Positions 8,553 to 15,417 of a stretch of 64,000 bases of DNA are shown here, piece by piece. The stretch is from Chloroflexota bacterium (GTDB lineage: Bacteria; Chloroflexota; Anaerolineae; Anaerolineales; Villigracilaceae), in contig JACPVF010000007.1 of NCBI GenBank assembly GCA_016191845.1, positions 124,001 through 188,000 of the forward strand. The letters are read 5' to 3'. Positions within the stretch are counted from its first letter, which is position 1. Each line of letters opens with the position of its first letter. Under the pieces are notes generated by a model. The model had not been told where the DNA came from, ran no database searches, and saw nothing but the letters and a program-made list of their open reading frames with translations. Made by a program: the position numbers and the translations under genes.

Positions 8553-9314
8553 TTACTTCTTCTCGATCTGATACAACAAATGCGGATCGCGGCGCATTTC
8601 CCGCGCGGTGAAGGCATAGACCTCGTTGGCCTTCATCAACTTGACGTCCGCCTCGCCGATCTTGCGGACTTTGATGACACCCTTCTCTTCCATCAGAAAG
8701 CCCATCGGGTCCACCTCGGTGATGACGCCCTTGTCGATGTCGCGCACAAGCATCTCGAAGGTGTCGGTATAGGTGTGGCCATCCGCGTCGGTGACCTCGC
8801 CCGTGAACTGCTTGAGGAAGCGGTAGTCCACGCCCTCCATCTGCTCGATGTGGTGGAAGAAGGTCATGCTGTTGGTGTAGGACAGGCCGATGACCATGAT
8901 CTTGCCATCCAGGTCGCGCAGTTTGCCGAAGACCGAGTTCCGTTCGTAGGCGCTCTTGTAGCGCAGTCCACCAAGCATCTCGGCATGTTTGCCCAGCACA
9001 GCGAAGGAATAGAACGGATGGAAGACCCGCTTCGCGCGCGGATCCTGACGGGCCAACTCCGTCAGCACACCCATTTTCGACGGCGTGGTGCGCACGTCCC
9101 AGGGCTCGCCCTTGTTGAAGCCGAAGTTGAAGGTCGGCATGATCAGCGTGCCGTCATGCTCGGTATCGACGGCCAGTTCCAAGGCGCGGATGACGGTCTG
9201 CGGGCCGCCGTCCACGGGGCCAAAGGATTTGTAGGAGCTGTGGACCAGCAGGGTGTCGCCTGCCTCCACACCTAAAGCGCGGAATCCATCCACGAGGTCA
9301 GTCAGGGTCAGCAT
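8553..9314 (-). CDS. AAC(3)-family N-acetyltransferase
   Basis: A 253-residue protein of the aminoglycoside 3-N-acetyltransferase superfamily: GDTLLVHSSYKSFG at the N-terminus, then a glycine-rich TLIMPTFNFGF and a conserved FHPFYSFAVLGKHAE. In a sugar cluster the natural substrate is probably an amino sugar, not a drug. The ATG at 9314 follows GGAGG with 4-nt spacing, and a second ATG lies directly upstream at 9317. The start overlaps the stop of the upstream GT4 gene, so the pair is coupled. The 137-nt gap after the DUF4910 start holds part of a coding-type repeat (8535-8551). Confidence 0.8.
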   Translation of the reverse strand: MLTLTDLVDGFRALGVEAGDTLLVHSSYKSFGPVDGGPQTVIRALELAVDTEHDGTLIMPTFNFGFNKGEPWDVRTTPSKMGVLTELARQDPRAKRVFHPFYSFAVLGKHAEMLGGLRYKSAYERNSVFGKLRDLDGKIMVIGLSYTNSMTFFHHIEQMEGVDYRFLKQFTGEVTDADGHTYTDTFEMLVRDIDKGVITEVDPMGFLMEEKGVIKVRKIGEADVKLMKANEVYAFTAREMRRDPHLLYQIEKK

Positions 9315-10417
9315 CATTCCTCCGATTTCAAACGAATCACGGTTTCGTAGGTTCGCAGCAGCGTTTCGGTATTCTTCTTCCAGTCGGCGCGGACCTCGGC
9401 AACGGCGCGGGCGTTCCGCCCGATCTGCGCCAGCATCTCACGTTTTTCGATGGCCTGCAAGATCTTCACGGCCAGGTCATCCACATCGCCGTCGCGGAAG
9501 AGCCAGCCGTTTTCGCCCTCGCGCACCCACTCCTGGTTGGCGGGGATGTCGGAGACGAGGCAGGGCAGCCCGCAGGCCAGCGCCTCCATCAACGAGACGG
9601 ACGAGCCGTCCACGTGCGAAGGCGAAATGTACAGGTCAGCCCGATGATACCAGTTTGGCAGGTCTTTTTGGGAAACCTGCCCGCCGAAATGGACTCGCTC
9701 CATGGCGTCCCCCCTCGTCAGGATCTGACGAAGGCTGGCACCCTGCGACCCGCCGCCCAGCAAAATCAACCCGACCTCGGGCCTGCTCGCCGCTATTTTG
9801 ACGAAGGCCTTTGCGAGGACGTCCACGCCGTAGCGCGGTTCCCAGGAGCGGTTGCAGAACAGGGTAAAAGCCTCGGACGATGGACGGTTGACCGTGGATG
9901 GTGCGAACTGCTCGAGGTTCACGCCCCACGGAAAGACAACCGTCCGTTCGGGATTCATGCCGTAGTCCACGGCCTTGTCGCGGGTCACGTTGGCGTCACT
10001 GATGAAATAGGTTGAACGCTGGAGCGTGTAGCGCGTGACCCATTCCCACCAACCGTTGCGGTGGACGTCATCCATCAGGTCGAAGCCCCACGACATGGTC
10101 AGGATCGGGCGGAAGCCTGTCAGCACGGCGAGGAAGGCGCAGGTCTGGATCGGCCCCGCGTGGACCAGGTCAGGCTGAAAGTCGCGGATCAGCCGTTTGA
10201 GGTCGAGCACCAGCGCAGGCAGGTCCCGCCACTCGAACGGTTTCTTCCCGCCCTTCCACAGCGCCAGCCTCACCCCCTCGGGGATGGGGCGGTCTTCCAC
10301 CTGCCGCCGATTGCCTTCGAGTTGCACGAACAAAACGTCATGACCACCGCTCGTCATGGCAGACAAAAAGCGGTGGTCGTGGGTGGAGTAGCCGAGGGAG
10401 AAATAGAGGATTTTCAT
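9314..10417 (-). CDS. Family 4 glycosyltransferase
   Basis: A 367-residue GT-B enzyme. The N-terminus MKILYFSLGYSTHDHRFL is the acceptor half. The donor half has LFCNRSWEPRYGVDVLAKAF, then HRADLYISPSHVDGSSVSLMEALACGLP, the E-x7-E retaining signature of GT4. It uses a nucleotide sugar to extend a glycan. It overlaps the acetyltransferase start by one base. A palindromic repeat separates it from the neuB-like gene. Confidence 0.85.
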   Translation of the reverse strand: MKILYFSLGYSTHDHRFLSAMTSGGHDVLFVQLEGNRRQVEDRPIPEGVRLALWKGGKKPFEWRDLPALVLDLKRLIRDFQPDLVHAGPIQTCAFLAVLTGFRPILTMSWGFDLMDDVHRNGWWEWVTRYTLQRSTYFISDANVTRDKAVDYGMNPERTVVFPWGVNLEQFAPSTVNRPSSEAFTLFCNRSWEPRYGVDVLAKAFVKIAASRPEVGLILLGGGSQGASLRQILTRGDAMERVHFGGQVSQKDLPNWYHRADLYISPSHVDGSSVSLMEALACGLPCLVSDIPANQEWVREGENGWLFRDGDVDDLAVKILQAIEKREMLAQIGRNARAVAEVRADWKKNTETLLRTYETVIRLKSEE

Positions 10418-10425
10418 AGGTGTTC

Positions 10426-10517
10426 ATGTCGTTGCGAGGAGGCCAAAGGCCGACGAAGCAACCTCATGGAATACGTAGATTGCTTCGCCGCCAAAGAACG
10501 GCGGCTCGCAATGACAT
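10426..10517. repeat. Palindromic intergenic repeat (TGTCATTGCGAGG family), copy 3
   Basis: ATGTCGTTGCGAGG at one end and CTCGCAATGACAT at the other. Inner arms GACGAAGCAACCTC and GATTGCTTCG. The right end reaches the stop codon of the neuB-like gene. Confidence 0.85.
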
Positions 10518-11587
10518 CAATTTCCCAGATCCGTCCAGCGCAATTCCTTACCAAGCGGCATATCCATCAACGCCTTCGTGCCGAGCACGTTCTCGATCTG
10601 GTCGGGCTTGATGGCGCCGGGGGTGGCGGGACGCAGCACATCGATCATGTCGCGGGTGAAGGTCTCACCCGCTTTGATGTCGCGCGAGGCGCGCAGGCAG
10701 CGGCGCTGCACGACGGCGGTGTCCACTTCGTTCTCGGCGATGAACTTGTCCGCCGAACCGAGCGCGCGCTCGACCAGGCGCGTCTCCTCGACCATCTTCG
10801 CCCAGGTATCGGGATTCATGGCGAACTTGTGGTCGGGACCTTCGCGATCGTTGCTGTCGGTGAAGTGGCGCTCGATGACGCGCGCGCCCAACGTCACAGC
10901 CGCGATGACAGGCGAGACGGCATGGGTATGGTCGGAGAGACCCAGGATCACATCAGGGAACATGCTGGCGTAGGTCTTCAGCACGTTGATGTGCAGGTGG
11001 TCGTAATTCTTCGGGCTGGCGGTGTAGTTGGTATTGCACTGCATCAGCACCAGTTGCTTGTTGATCTTGAGGATGGCATGCACGGCCTTCTGCACCTCGC
11101 CGATGGTCGAAGCACCCGTGGCGATGAAGAACGGCTTGCCCTTGGAGGCCATGCGCTCCAGCGCCTCGATCCAGTCGATCTCGCCCGAGCCAGCTTTGTA
11201 GACTTCCACATACTGATCGAGAAAGTCGATGGCCTCGAAGTCGTAGGGCGAGGAGAAATAATCGATGCCGACCTTGTCGCATTCTTCCTTCAAAATGGTG
11301 GACCACTCGAACGGGATGGACGCGCCCTTGTAGACCTCGAACACCGACTTCTTCCAGGCCGCCTGATGCGAGACCTGCCCGCCGCTCATGGCCTTGAAGC
11401 CGTAATCCGAGACGATCTTGGGGGCGTCGAAATTCTGGAACTTGGCCGCATCCGCGCCTGCGTCCTTCGCCAGGCGGATGAGCTGCTTCGCGCGTTCCAG
11501 GTCGCCGTCGTGGTTGGCGGCGATGTCCGCGATGAAGTAGGTGGGATGGTTCAGGCCGATGGTGTGTTTGCCGAATTTGATGTCCAT
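10517..11587 (-). CDS. N-acetylneuraminate synthase family protein (NeuB/PseI-like)
   Basis: Condenses phosphoenolpyruvate with a hexosamine derivative to give a nine-carbon acid. The 356-residue protein has the NeuB TIM barrel (FIADIAANHDGDLERAKQLI; KAGSGEIDWIEAL; FFIATGASTIGEVQKAV; ILGLSDHTHAVSP; ERHFTDSNDREGPDHKFAM) and a C-terminal SAF antifreeze-like domain (VVQRRCLRASRDIKAGE). The start at 11587 is fixed by GGAGGAACCATG. An upstream open extension is rejected because it crosses the DnaA-box array. Whether it makes sialic, legionaminic or pseudaminic acid cannot be decided. Confidence 0.88.
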   Translation of the reverse strand: MDIKFGKHTIGLNHPTYFIADIAANHDGDLERAKQLIRLAKDAGADAAKFQNFDAPKIVSDYGFKAMSGGQVSHQAAWKKSVFEVYKGASIPFEWSTILKEECDKVGIDYFSSPYDFEAIDFLDQYVEVYKAGSGEIDWIEALERMASKGKPFFIATGASTIGEVQKAVHAILKINKQLVLMQCNTNYTASPKNYDHLHINVLKTYASMFPDVILGLSDHTHAVSPVIAAVTLGARVIERHFTDSNDREGPDHKFAMNPDTWAKMVEETRLVERALGSADKFIAENEVDTAVVQRRCLRASRDIKAGETFTRDMIDVLRPATPGAIKPDQIENVLGTKALMDMPLGKELRWTDLGN

Positions 11588-11601
11588 GGTTCCTCCAAAA
11601 T

Positions 11602-11807
11602 TGTGGAAAAAGTGAGTCAAACCTGTGGATAACTGGAGTCCTTGCTGTGGATAAGCAGCGTGGCGTAACCAGGAATTTTGCGTTATTTTTGTTGATAACT
11701 TCGGATTTTCTGTGGATAACCCTGCTGGAACTGTGTATAAAACTGGTCGAGTCCTGTGGAAAAGCGGGGGAGAGACTCGCCCAAATCGGTGGATAACCTG
11801 TGGGTAG
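11602..11807 (-). promoter_or_regulatory. Array of phased DnaA-box-like sites
   Basis: Read on the plus strand as TGTGGATAA (TTATCCACA on the minus strand). Perfect copies start at 11624, 11646 and 11711. One-mismatch copies start at 11602, 11690, 11732, 11755 and 11788, and a weaker copy starts at 11799. All point the same way. Most start-to-start distances are 21-23 bp, or 44, which is about two helical turns. Boxes from 11690 onward lie inside the 3' end of the rmlD-like gene, and those at 11602-11654 lie in the gap before neuB. The consensus is the bacterial DnaA box. No dnaA or dnaN gene is in the window, so a DnaA-titration or regulatory site is as likely as an origin. Confidence 0.6.
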
Positions 11808-12603
11808 AAAGCCACAGGTTGGGGGCGCGGCGCGCCGTCAGGCTGGATTCCAGCACCGACTTGGGCGTGATCAGCCCATCAGCCAGACCAAACTTGCGGG
11901 CCACCTCCACCCCGAACTGATACTTGCTCATGGCCTGCGCTCCAACCACGTGATACAGGCCGCTCAGTCCGCGCGCGAGCATTTTCACCAGCAGGCGGGC
12001 CGTATCATTGACCAACATCGGGCAGAAGATGACATCCGTAAAGCCGCTGACATTCCTACCGAAAGACAGGTTGTTGTAGAAGAATTCCGCCAGGCTACGC
12101 TTTCCGCCCAGGCTCCAACCGTAGAAGTTGACCCGCGCCACAACCGCCTCGGGGTATTCGGACCCCACGGCCTGCTCCCCTTCCAATTTGGTTTGGGCGT
12201 ACACCCCCAGCGGATTCGGCTTGTCGTCTTCGTTGTAGTAGCCATGCTTCTGTCCGTCGAAGACCGCGTCAGTGGAGATGTGCGCCAGCCGAATGCCGCG
12301 CGCATTGCAGGCGCGGGCCAGTTGCGCGGGCAGGTCCGCGTTGAGGCGGCGGGCCAGGCTCGGGTTGGCTTCGCAGGCTTCGAGGTCCGCCAGCGCCGCA
12401 CAGTGGATGACCGCCTCGGGGCGGGCCTCGTCGAGGACAGACTCCACCGCCCCATCCGCCAGCAGGTCCGCTCGCACGACCTGGAACGGGGCCTGCGGCG
12501 ACAACTTTCCGCGATCCACCGCCACCACCTCGTGCGCCGACATGGCTTCGAGCGCCAGGTTGATTCCGAGCAGTCCGCTTGCGCCAGTGACGAGAAGTTT
12601 CAT
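11683..12603 (-). CDS. dTDP-4-dehydrorhamnose reductase-like SDR (RmlD superfamily)
   Basis: A 306-residue NAD(P)-dependent short-chain dehydrogenase. It has the Rossmann signature LLVTGASGLLG and the catalytic Y-x3-K in YAQTKLEGEQA, with STDAVFDG upstream as the Ser/Thr element. It is of RmlD type, reducing a 4-keto sugar nucleotide. The start at 12603 follows GGAGAATTTC. The last ~35 residues (from LSTHRLSTDLG to the end) are encoded by DnaA-box-like repeats, giving repeated LST, YPQ and YQQ. They look like an added tail rather than family core. Confidence 0.75.
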   Translation of the reverse strand: MKLLVTGASGLLGINLALEAMSAHEVVAVDRGKLSPQAPFQVVRADLLADGAVESVLDEARPEAVIHCAALADLEACEANPSLARRLNADLPAQLARACNARGIRLAHISTDAVFDGQKHGYYNEDDKPNPLGVYAQTKLEGEQAVGSEYPEAVVARVNFYGWSLGGKRSLAEFFYNNLSFGRNVSGFTDVIFCPMLVNDTARLLVKMLARGLSGLYHVVGAQAMSKYQFGVEVARKFGLADGLITPKSVLESSLTARRAPNLWLSTHRLSTDLGESLPRFSTGLDQFYTQFQQGYPQKIRSYQQK

Positions 12604-12613
12604 GAAATTCTCC

Positions 12614-12646
12614 AAACCCTAAAGGTCTCGGAGACCTTTAGGGTTT
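12614..12646. repeat. Perfect inverted repeat with one-base centre
   Basis: Arms AAACCCTAAAGGTCTC and its exact complement are separated by a single G, in the gap between the PseB-like and RmlD-like genes. It could form a hairpin in RNA from either strand. It belongs to a set of such one-base-centre palindromes (13679, 23457, 27762 and 47802). Confidence 0.7.
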
Positions 12647-12650
12647 TATT

Positions 12651-13661
12651 CTACCCTTCTAATTTGCCCTGCGCGTACAATTCCTCGAACGGCGCAATGA
12701 ACTTCTGGATGCCTTCAAGGTCGAGCCATTCACTGTTGTTGTCGCTCGAATAATGGAATCCCTCGGGCAGCGTCCTGCCCTTGGATTGCCACGAATAACC
12801 GAACCAGATCGCCTCAGCGGGCTGGACCACGAACATGCGCTCCAATTCGATGGTGTGACGGGCCTCGTCCTCGGAGATGAGCGCCTCGTGCAGTTTCTCG
12901 CCCGGGCGAATGCCGATGACCTTGATCTCGGCCTGCGGCGCGATGGCGCGCGCCAGGTCCATGACCGTGGTGCTGGGGATCTTGGGGACGAAGACCTCGC
13001 CGCCCTCCATCTGCTCGATGCAGTCGATGACGAAGCGCACGCCCTGCTCGAGCGAGAGCCAGAAGCGGGTCATGCGGTCGTCAGTGACGGTGATCTGTCC
13101 GTTGCCGCGCTGTTTGAGGAAGAGCGGCACGACCGATCCGCGCGAACCGACCACGTTGCCGTAGCGGACACATGAATAGCGGGTGGACGACCCCGCGGCA
13201 TAAGCGTTGCTCTGGATGGTCAACTTCTCGGCAGCCAGTTTGGTCGCGCCGTACAGGTTGGCGGGACTGACGGCCTTGTCGGTGCTGATGGTCATCACCT
13301 TCTTGACGCCCGCATCCAGGGCGGCCTCGAGCACGTTGCTGGTGCCCATGATGTTGGTCTTGACGGCCTCCATCGGGTTGTACTCGCAGGCGGGCACCTG
13401 CTTGAGCGCCGCCGCATGGACAACGATGTCCACGCCGTGCATGGCGCGCAGCAGACGCTCGCGGTCGCGGATATCGCCGATGAAATAGCGCAGGCGCGGA
13501 TCGTTATATCCGCCGACCTGCATCTCATGCTGCTTCAACTCGTCGCGGCTGAAGATGATGATCTTCTTCGGCTGCTTCTCTTCCAGCAGGATCTTGGTGA
13601 ATTTCTTGCCGAACGAACCCGTGCCGCCCGTGACGAGCACGACTTGATTTTTCCAGTCCAT
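12651..13661 (-). CDS. pseB: UDP-GlcNAc 4,6-dehydratase, inverting (PseB-like)
   Basis: A 336-residue SDR of the FlaA1/PseB group. It has LVTGGTGSFGKKFTKILLEE for NAD(P), IGDIRDRERLLRAM, TISTDKAVSPANLYGATKLAAEKL with the Tyr/Lys pair, and the family segment RMTRFWLSLEQGVRFV. It would convert UDP-GlcNAc to the 4-keto-6-deoxy sugar, the first step of pseudaminic-type or related sugars. The next enzyme, an aminotransferase (PseC), is not in the window. Length and motifs match the short, soluble PseB form rather than membrane-bound CapD. Confidence 0.85.
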   Translation of the reverse strand: MDWKNQVVLVTGGTGSFGKKFTKILLEEKQPKKIIIFSRDELKQHEMQVGGYNDPRLRYFIGDIRDRERLLRAMHGVDIVVHAAALKQVPACEYNPMEAVKTNIMGTSNVLEAALDAGVKKVMTISTDKAVSPANLYGATKLAAEKLTIQSNAYAAGSSTRYSCVRYGNVVGSRGSVVPLFLKQRGNGQITVTDDRMTRFWLSLEQGVRFVIDCIEQMEGGEVFVPKIPSTTVMDLARAIAPQAEIKVIGIRPGEKLHEALISEDEARHTIELERMFVVQPAEAIWFGYSWQSKGRTLPEGFHYSSDNNSEWLDLEGIQKFIAPFEELYAQGKLEG

Positions 13662-13678
13662 GAAGTTCTCCTTGTAGC

Positions 13679-13705
13679 GTAGGGCGAGTTAATAACTCGC
13701 CCTAC
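13679..13705. repeat. Perfect inverted repeat with one-base centre
   Basis: Arm GTAGGGCGAGTTA, a single A, then the exact complement. It sits just upstream of the PseB-like start, in the gap with a methyltransferase gene. Same design as the element at 12614. Confidence 0.7.
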
Positions 13706-13715
13706 ATATTTTGAC

Positions 13716-14519
13716 CTATGATTTGCGCGCCTCGAACAATCCTGAATCTTTCGTGATGAAGATCTCGCCATCCCTTGCCAGCATGGCGCAGAACTCGCTT
13801 TCGAGCTTCGCCAGTTCCTCCGCCGACAGATGCTCCGCGCTGACCATCGAGCGGATGTAATCCAGCAGCGGCGCGACCTCGGTGACTTTGAGGTTATCCT
13901 CGTAGCGGTCTGTTGTCACATCGGAAAAGAATTCGCGCAACTGGTCTCCGCCATTTTCGAGGGTGAATGGCTGGGTAAATTTTCCCTGACGCGGCTCGAT
14001 GGAGGCGCGCTTGATCCATGCGCCCATCTCTTTCAGGTGCGTCTCGCCCACGGTCGCGGCCATAAGCCTGCCATCGTCCTTGAGCACGCGGCGAATTTCG
14101 GCCAACGCCCGCTTTCGGTCGGGGACGTGATACAGCATGTGATTGGCAATGACCGCGTCAAAGGTCCCATCAGGATAGGGGATCGACTGCGCGTCGATCT
14201 GCTCAAATTTGTACGCGCGTCCCGTCACGACCAGGCTTCGCCAGGCCGAGTCAAGCATCCCGCCTGAGAGGTCGCTGAGGGTGATGGTCCAGCCTGCGGG
14301 GATGCGCTCCGCGCAGGTCTTCCATAACACACCCGAGCCACAGCCTAGTTCCAGCACGTGCGCGTTCGCGGGGACGGATGTCAGATGATCGAAGACCCAG
14401 TCAAACCAGCCGTAGGAATTGGTGCTGAAACGTTGATGAATTACCACCCGCGCATCGAGGTTGGATGAGTCGCGATACTGGTCCGTTTTCAGATAGTTCG
14501 GGTCCGTGAAACGGGACAT
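13716..14519 (-). CDS. Class I SAM-dependent methyltransferase
   Basis: A 267-residue protein. The SAM-binding motif I is HVLELGCGSGVLWKTCAE, followed by the acidic-loop element ITLSDLSGGMLDSA, and motif IV-like FDAVIANHMLYHVPDR. This is the Methyltransf_11/UbiE-like fold. It probably methylates a sugar or lipid intermediate of the cluster. It starts one base after the stop of the next methyltransferase gene (14521), so the pair is co-transcribed. Confidence 0.85.
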   Translation of the reverse strand: MSRFTDPNYLKTDQYRDSSNLDARVVIHQRFSTNSYGWFDWVFDHLTSVPANAHVLELGCGSGVLWKTCAERIPAGWTITLSDLSGGMLDSAWRSLVVTGRAYKFEQIDAQSIPYPDGTFDAVIANHMLYHVPDRKRALAEIRRVLKDDGRLMAATVGETHLKEMGAWIKRASIEPRQGKFTQPFTLENGGDQLREFFSDVTTDRYEDNLKVTEVAPLLDYIRSMVSAEHLSAEELAKLESEFCAMLARDGEIFITKDSGLFEARKS

Positions 14520-14520
14520 A

Positions 14521-15342
14521 TTACTTCCTGATGACGATCAGCGGATACTGTCCATTTTCGCCGAAGAAACGCGGGAAGCGTTCCTCCAGCCAGAAGATGA
14601 AGCGCAGCCAGACCTTTCCACCCAGCTGCGGACGGATGAACCAGCGCATGAAGCGCGGGCTGAGGCTGCGCCACGGGTAGATCTTGAAATTGACCACACC
14701 GCCCAGTTCGTTCTTGAGCCAGTGCGGGGTCATCTTGGCCACGAAGGTGCCTGCCTCGTCGTCTTCGGCTTTCCAGTTTTTCTTCTGCTTGGCCGAGCGA
14801 CCCGTCAGCGCGCGGGCTAGGCCGATGAAGGGTTCAGCCATGCGCATCAGCAGCGGATTGTGCCAACCGTTGATGATGGCAGCACTCCTGCCCGTCTTGA
14901 GCACGCGCGTCAGTTCGAGGTAGGCGCGCTTGTGCTCGGTCAACGCCAGGTGGTGGATGGTGTGCATCGAGACCACGCCGTCGAAGGTCTCAGGCTGGAA
15001 GGGCAGATTGGCGATGTCGGCGACAACGACCAGGCCTTTGCCGCCAAGACGTTTGCGGGCTTCCTTGAGGGCCGTGATAGAAATATCCGCACAGACGCGG
15101 AAGCGATAACCCTCGGAGTAGGTCAGGTACTCGGGCCATTGCACGGGACCAGAACCTGCGTCCAGCAAGAAGTCACCCGTTGGCGCGATGTGACGGTTGA
15201 CGCGCAGATGGCAGTTGTGGATGTATTCACGCGAAACAGGCCGCAGGTCCTCGTAACGGGCGTTCTGATACAGCCCGTCCCCGACCTGCGACCAGCCGAT
15301 CTGGTCATAGAATTCGCGCACTTGTTGTTTGGAGTTTTCCAT
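14521..15342 (-). CDS. Class I SAM-dependent methyltransferase
   Basis: A 273-residue protein with SAM motif DFLLDAGSGPVQWPEYL, then VCADISITALKEARKRLG, and FDGVVSMHTIHHLALTEH. The C-terminal part is basic and aromatic (YPWRSLSPRFMRWFIRP), as in methyltransferases acting at the membrane surface. The substrate is unknown but is probably a glycan or glycolipid of this locus. Only one base separates its stop from the following methyltransferase start. Confidence 0.85.
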   Translation of the reverse strand: MENSKQQVREFYDQIGWSQVGDGLYQNARYEDLRPVSREYIHNCHLRVNRHIAPTGDFLLDAGSGPVQWPEYLTYSEGYRFRVCADISITALKEARKRLGGKGLVVVADIANLPFQPETFDGVVSMHTIHHLALTEHKRAYLELTRVLKTGRSAAIINGWHNPLLMRMAEPFIGLARALTGRSAKQKKNWKAEDDEAGTFVAKMTPHWLKNELGGVVNFKIYPWRSLSPRFMRWFIRPQLGGKVWLRFIFWLEERFPRFFGENGQYPLIVIRK

Positions 15343-15352
15343 GTTTATTCCT

Positions 15353-15412
15353 GTAGGGGCACGGCGGAAAATTGGTTCAACACAATCCTGGACCGTCCCG
15401 CCGTGCCCCTAC
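15353..15412. repeat. Long-arm inverted repeat (TAGGGGCACGG type)
   Basis: Arm GTAGGGGCACGGCGG is mirrored exactly by CCGCCGTGCCCCTAC with a 30-base loop. It fills the gap between two minus-strand genes. The lead-in TAGGGGC is shared with 4863-4886. Confidence 0.7.
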
Positions 15413-15417
15413 CATAA

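Noticed and set aside
8553-9314. Aminoglycoside resistance gene
   Set aside because: The fold is AAC(3)-like, but its place in a sugar operon points to an amino-sugar substrate.
10061-11632. 523-codon plus-strand open frame
   Set aside because: It lies antisense to the GT4 and neuB-like genes and runs through an intergenic repeat.
11588-11815. N-terminal extension of the neuB-like gene
   Set aside because: The extension is made of DnaA-box repeats and crosses the rmlD-like gene. A strong ribosome-binding site fixes the start at 11587.
11590-11820. Chromosomal origin oriC as a firm call
   Set aside because: The box array is strong, but no dnaA, dnaN, gidA or parAB gene and no clear AT-rich unwinding element are present. 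Listed only as a DnaA-box array.
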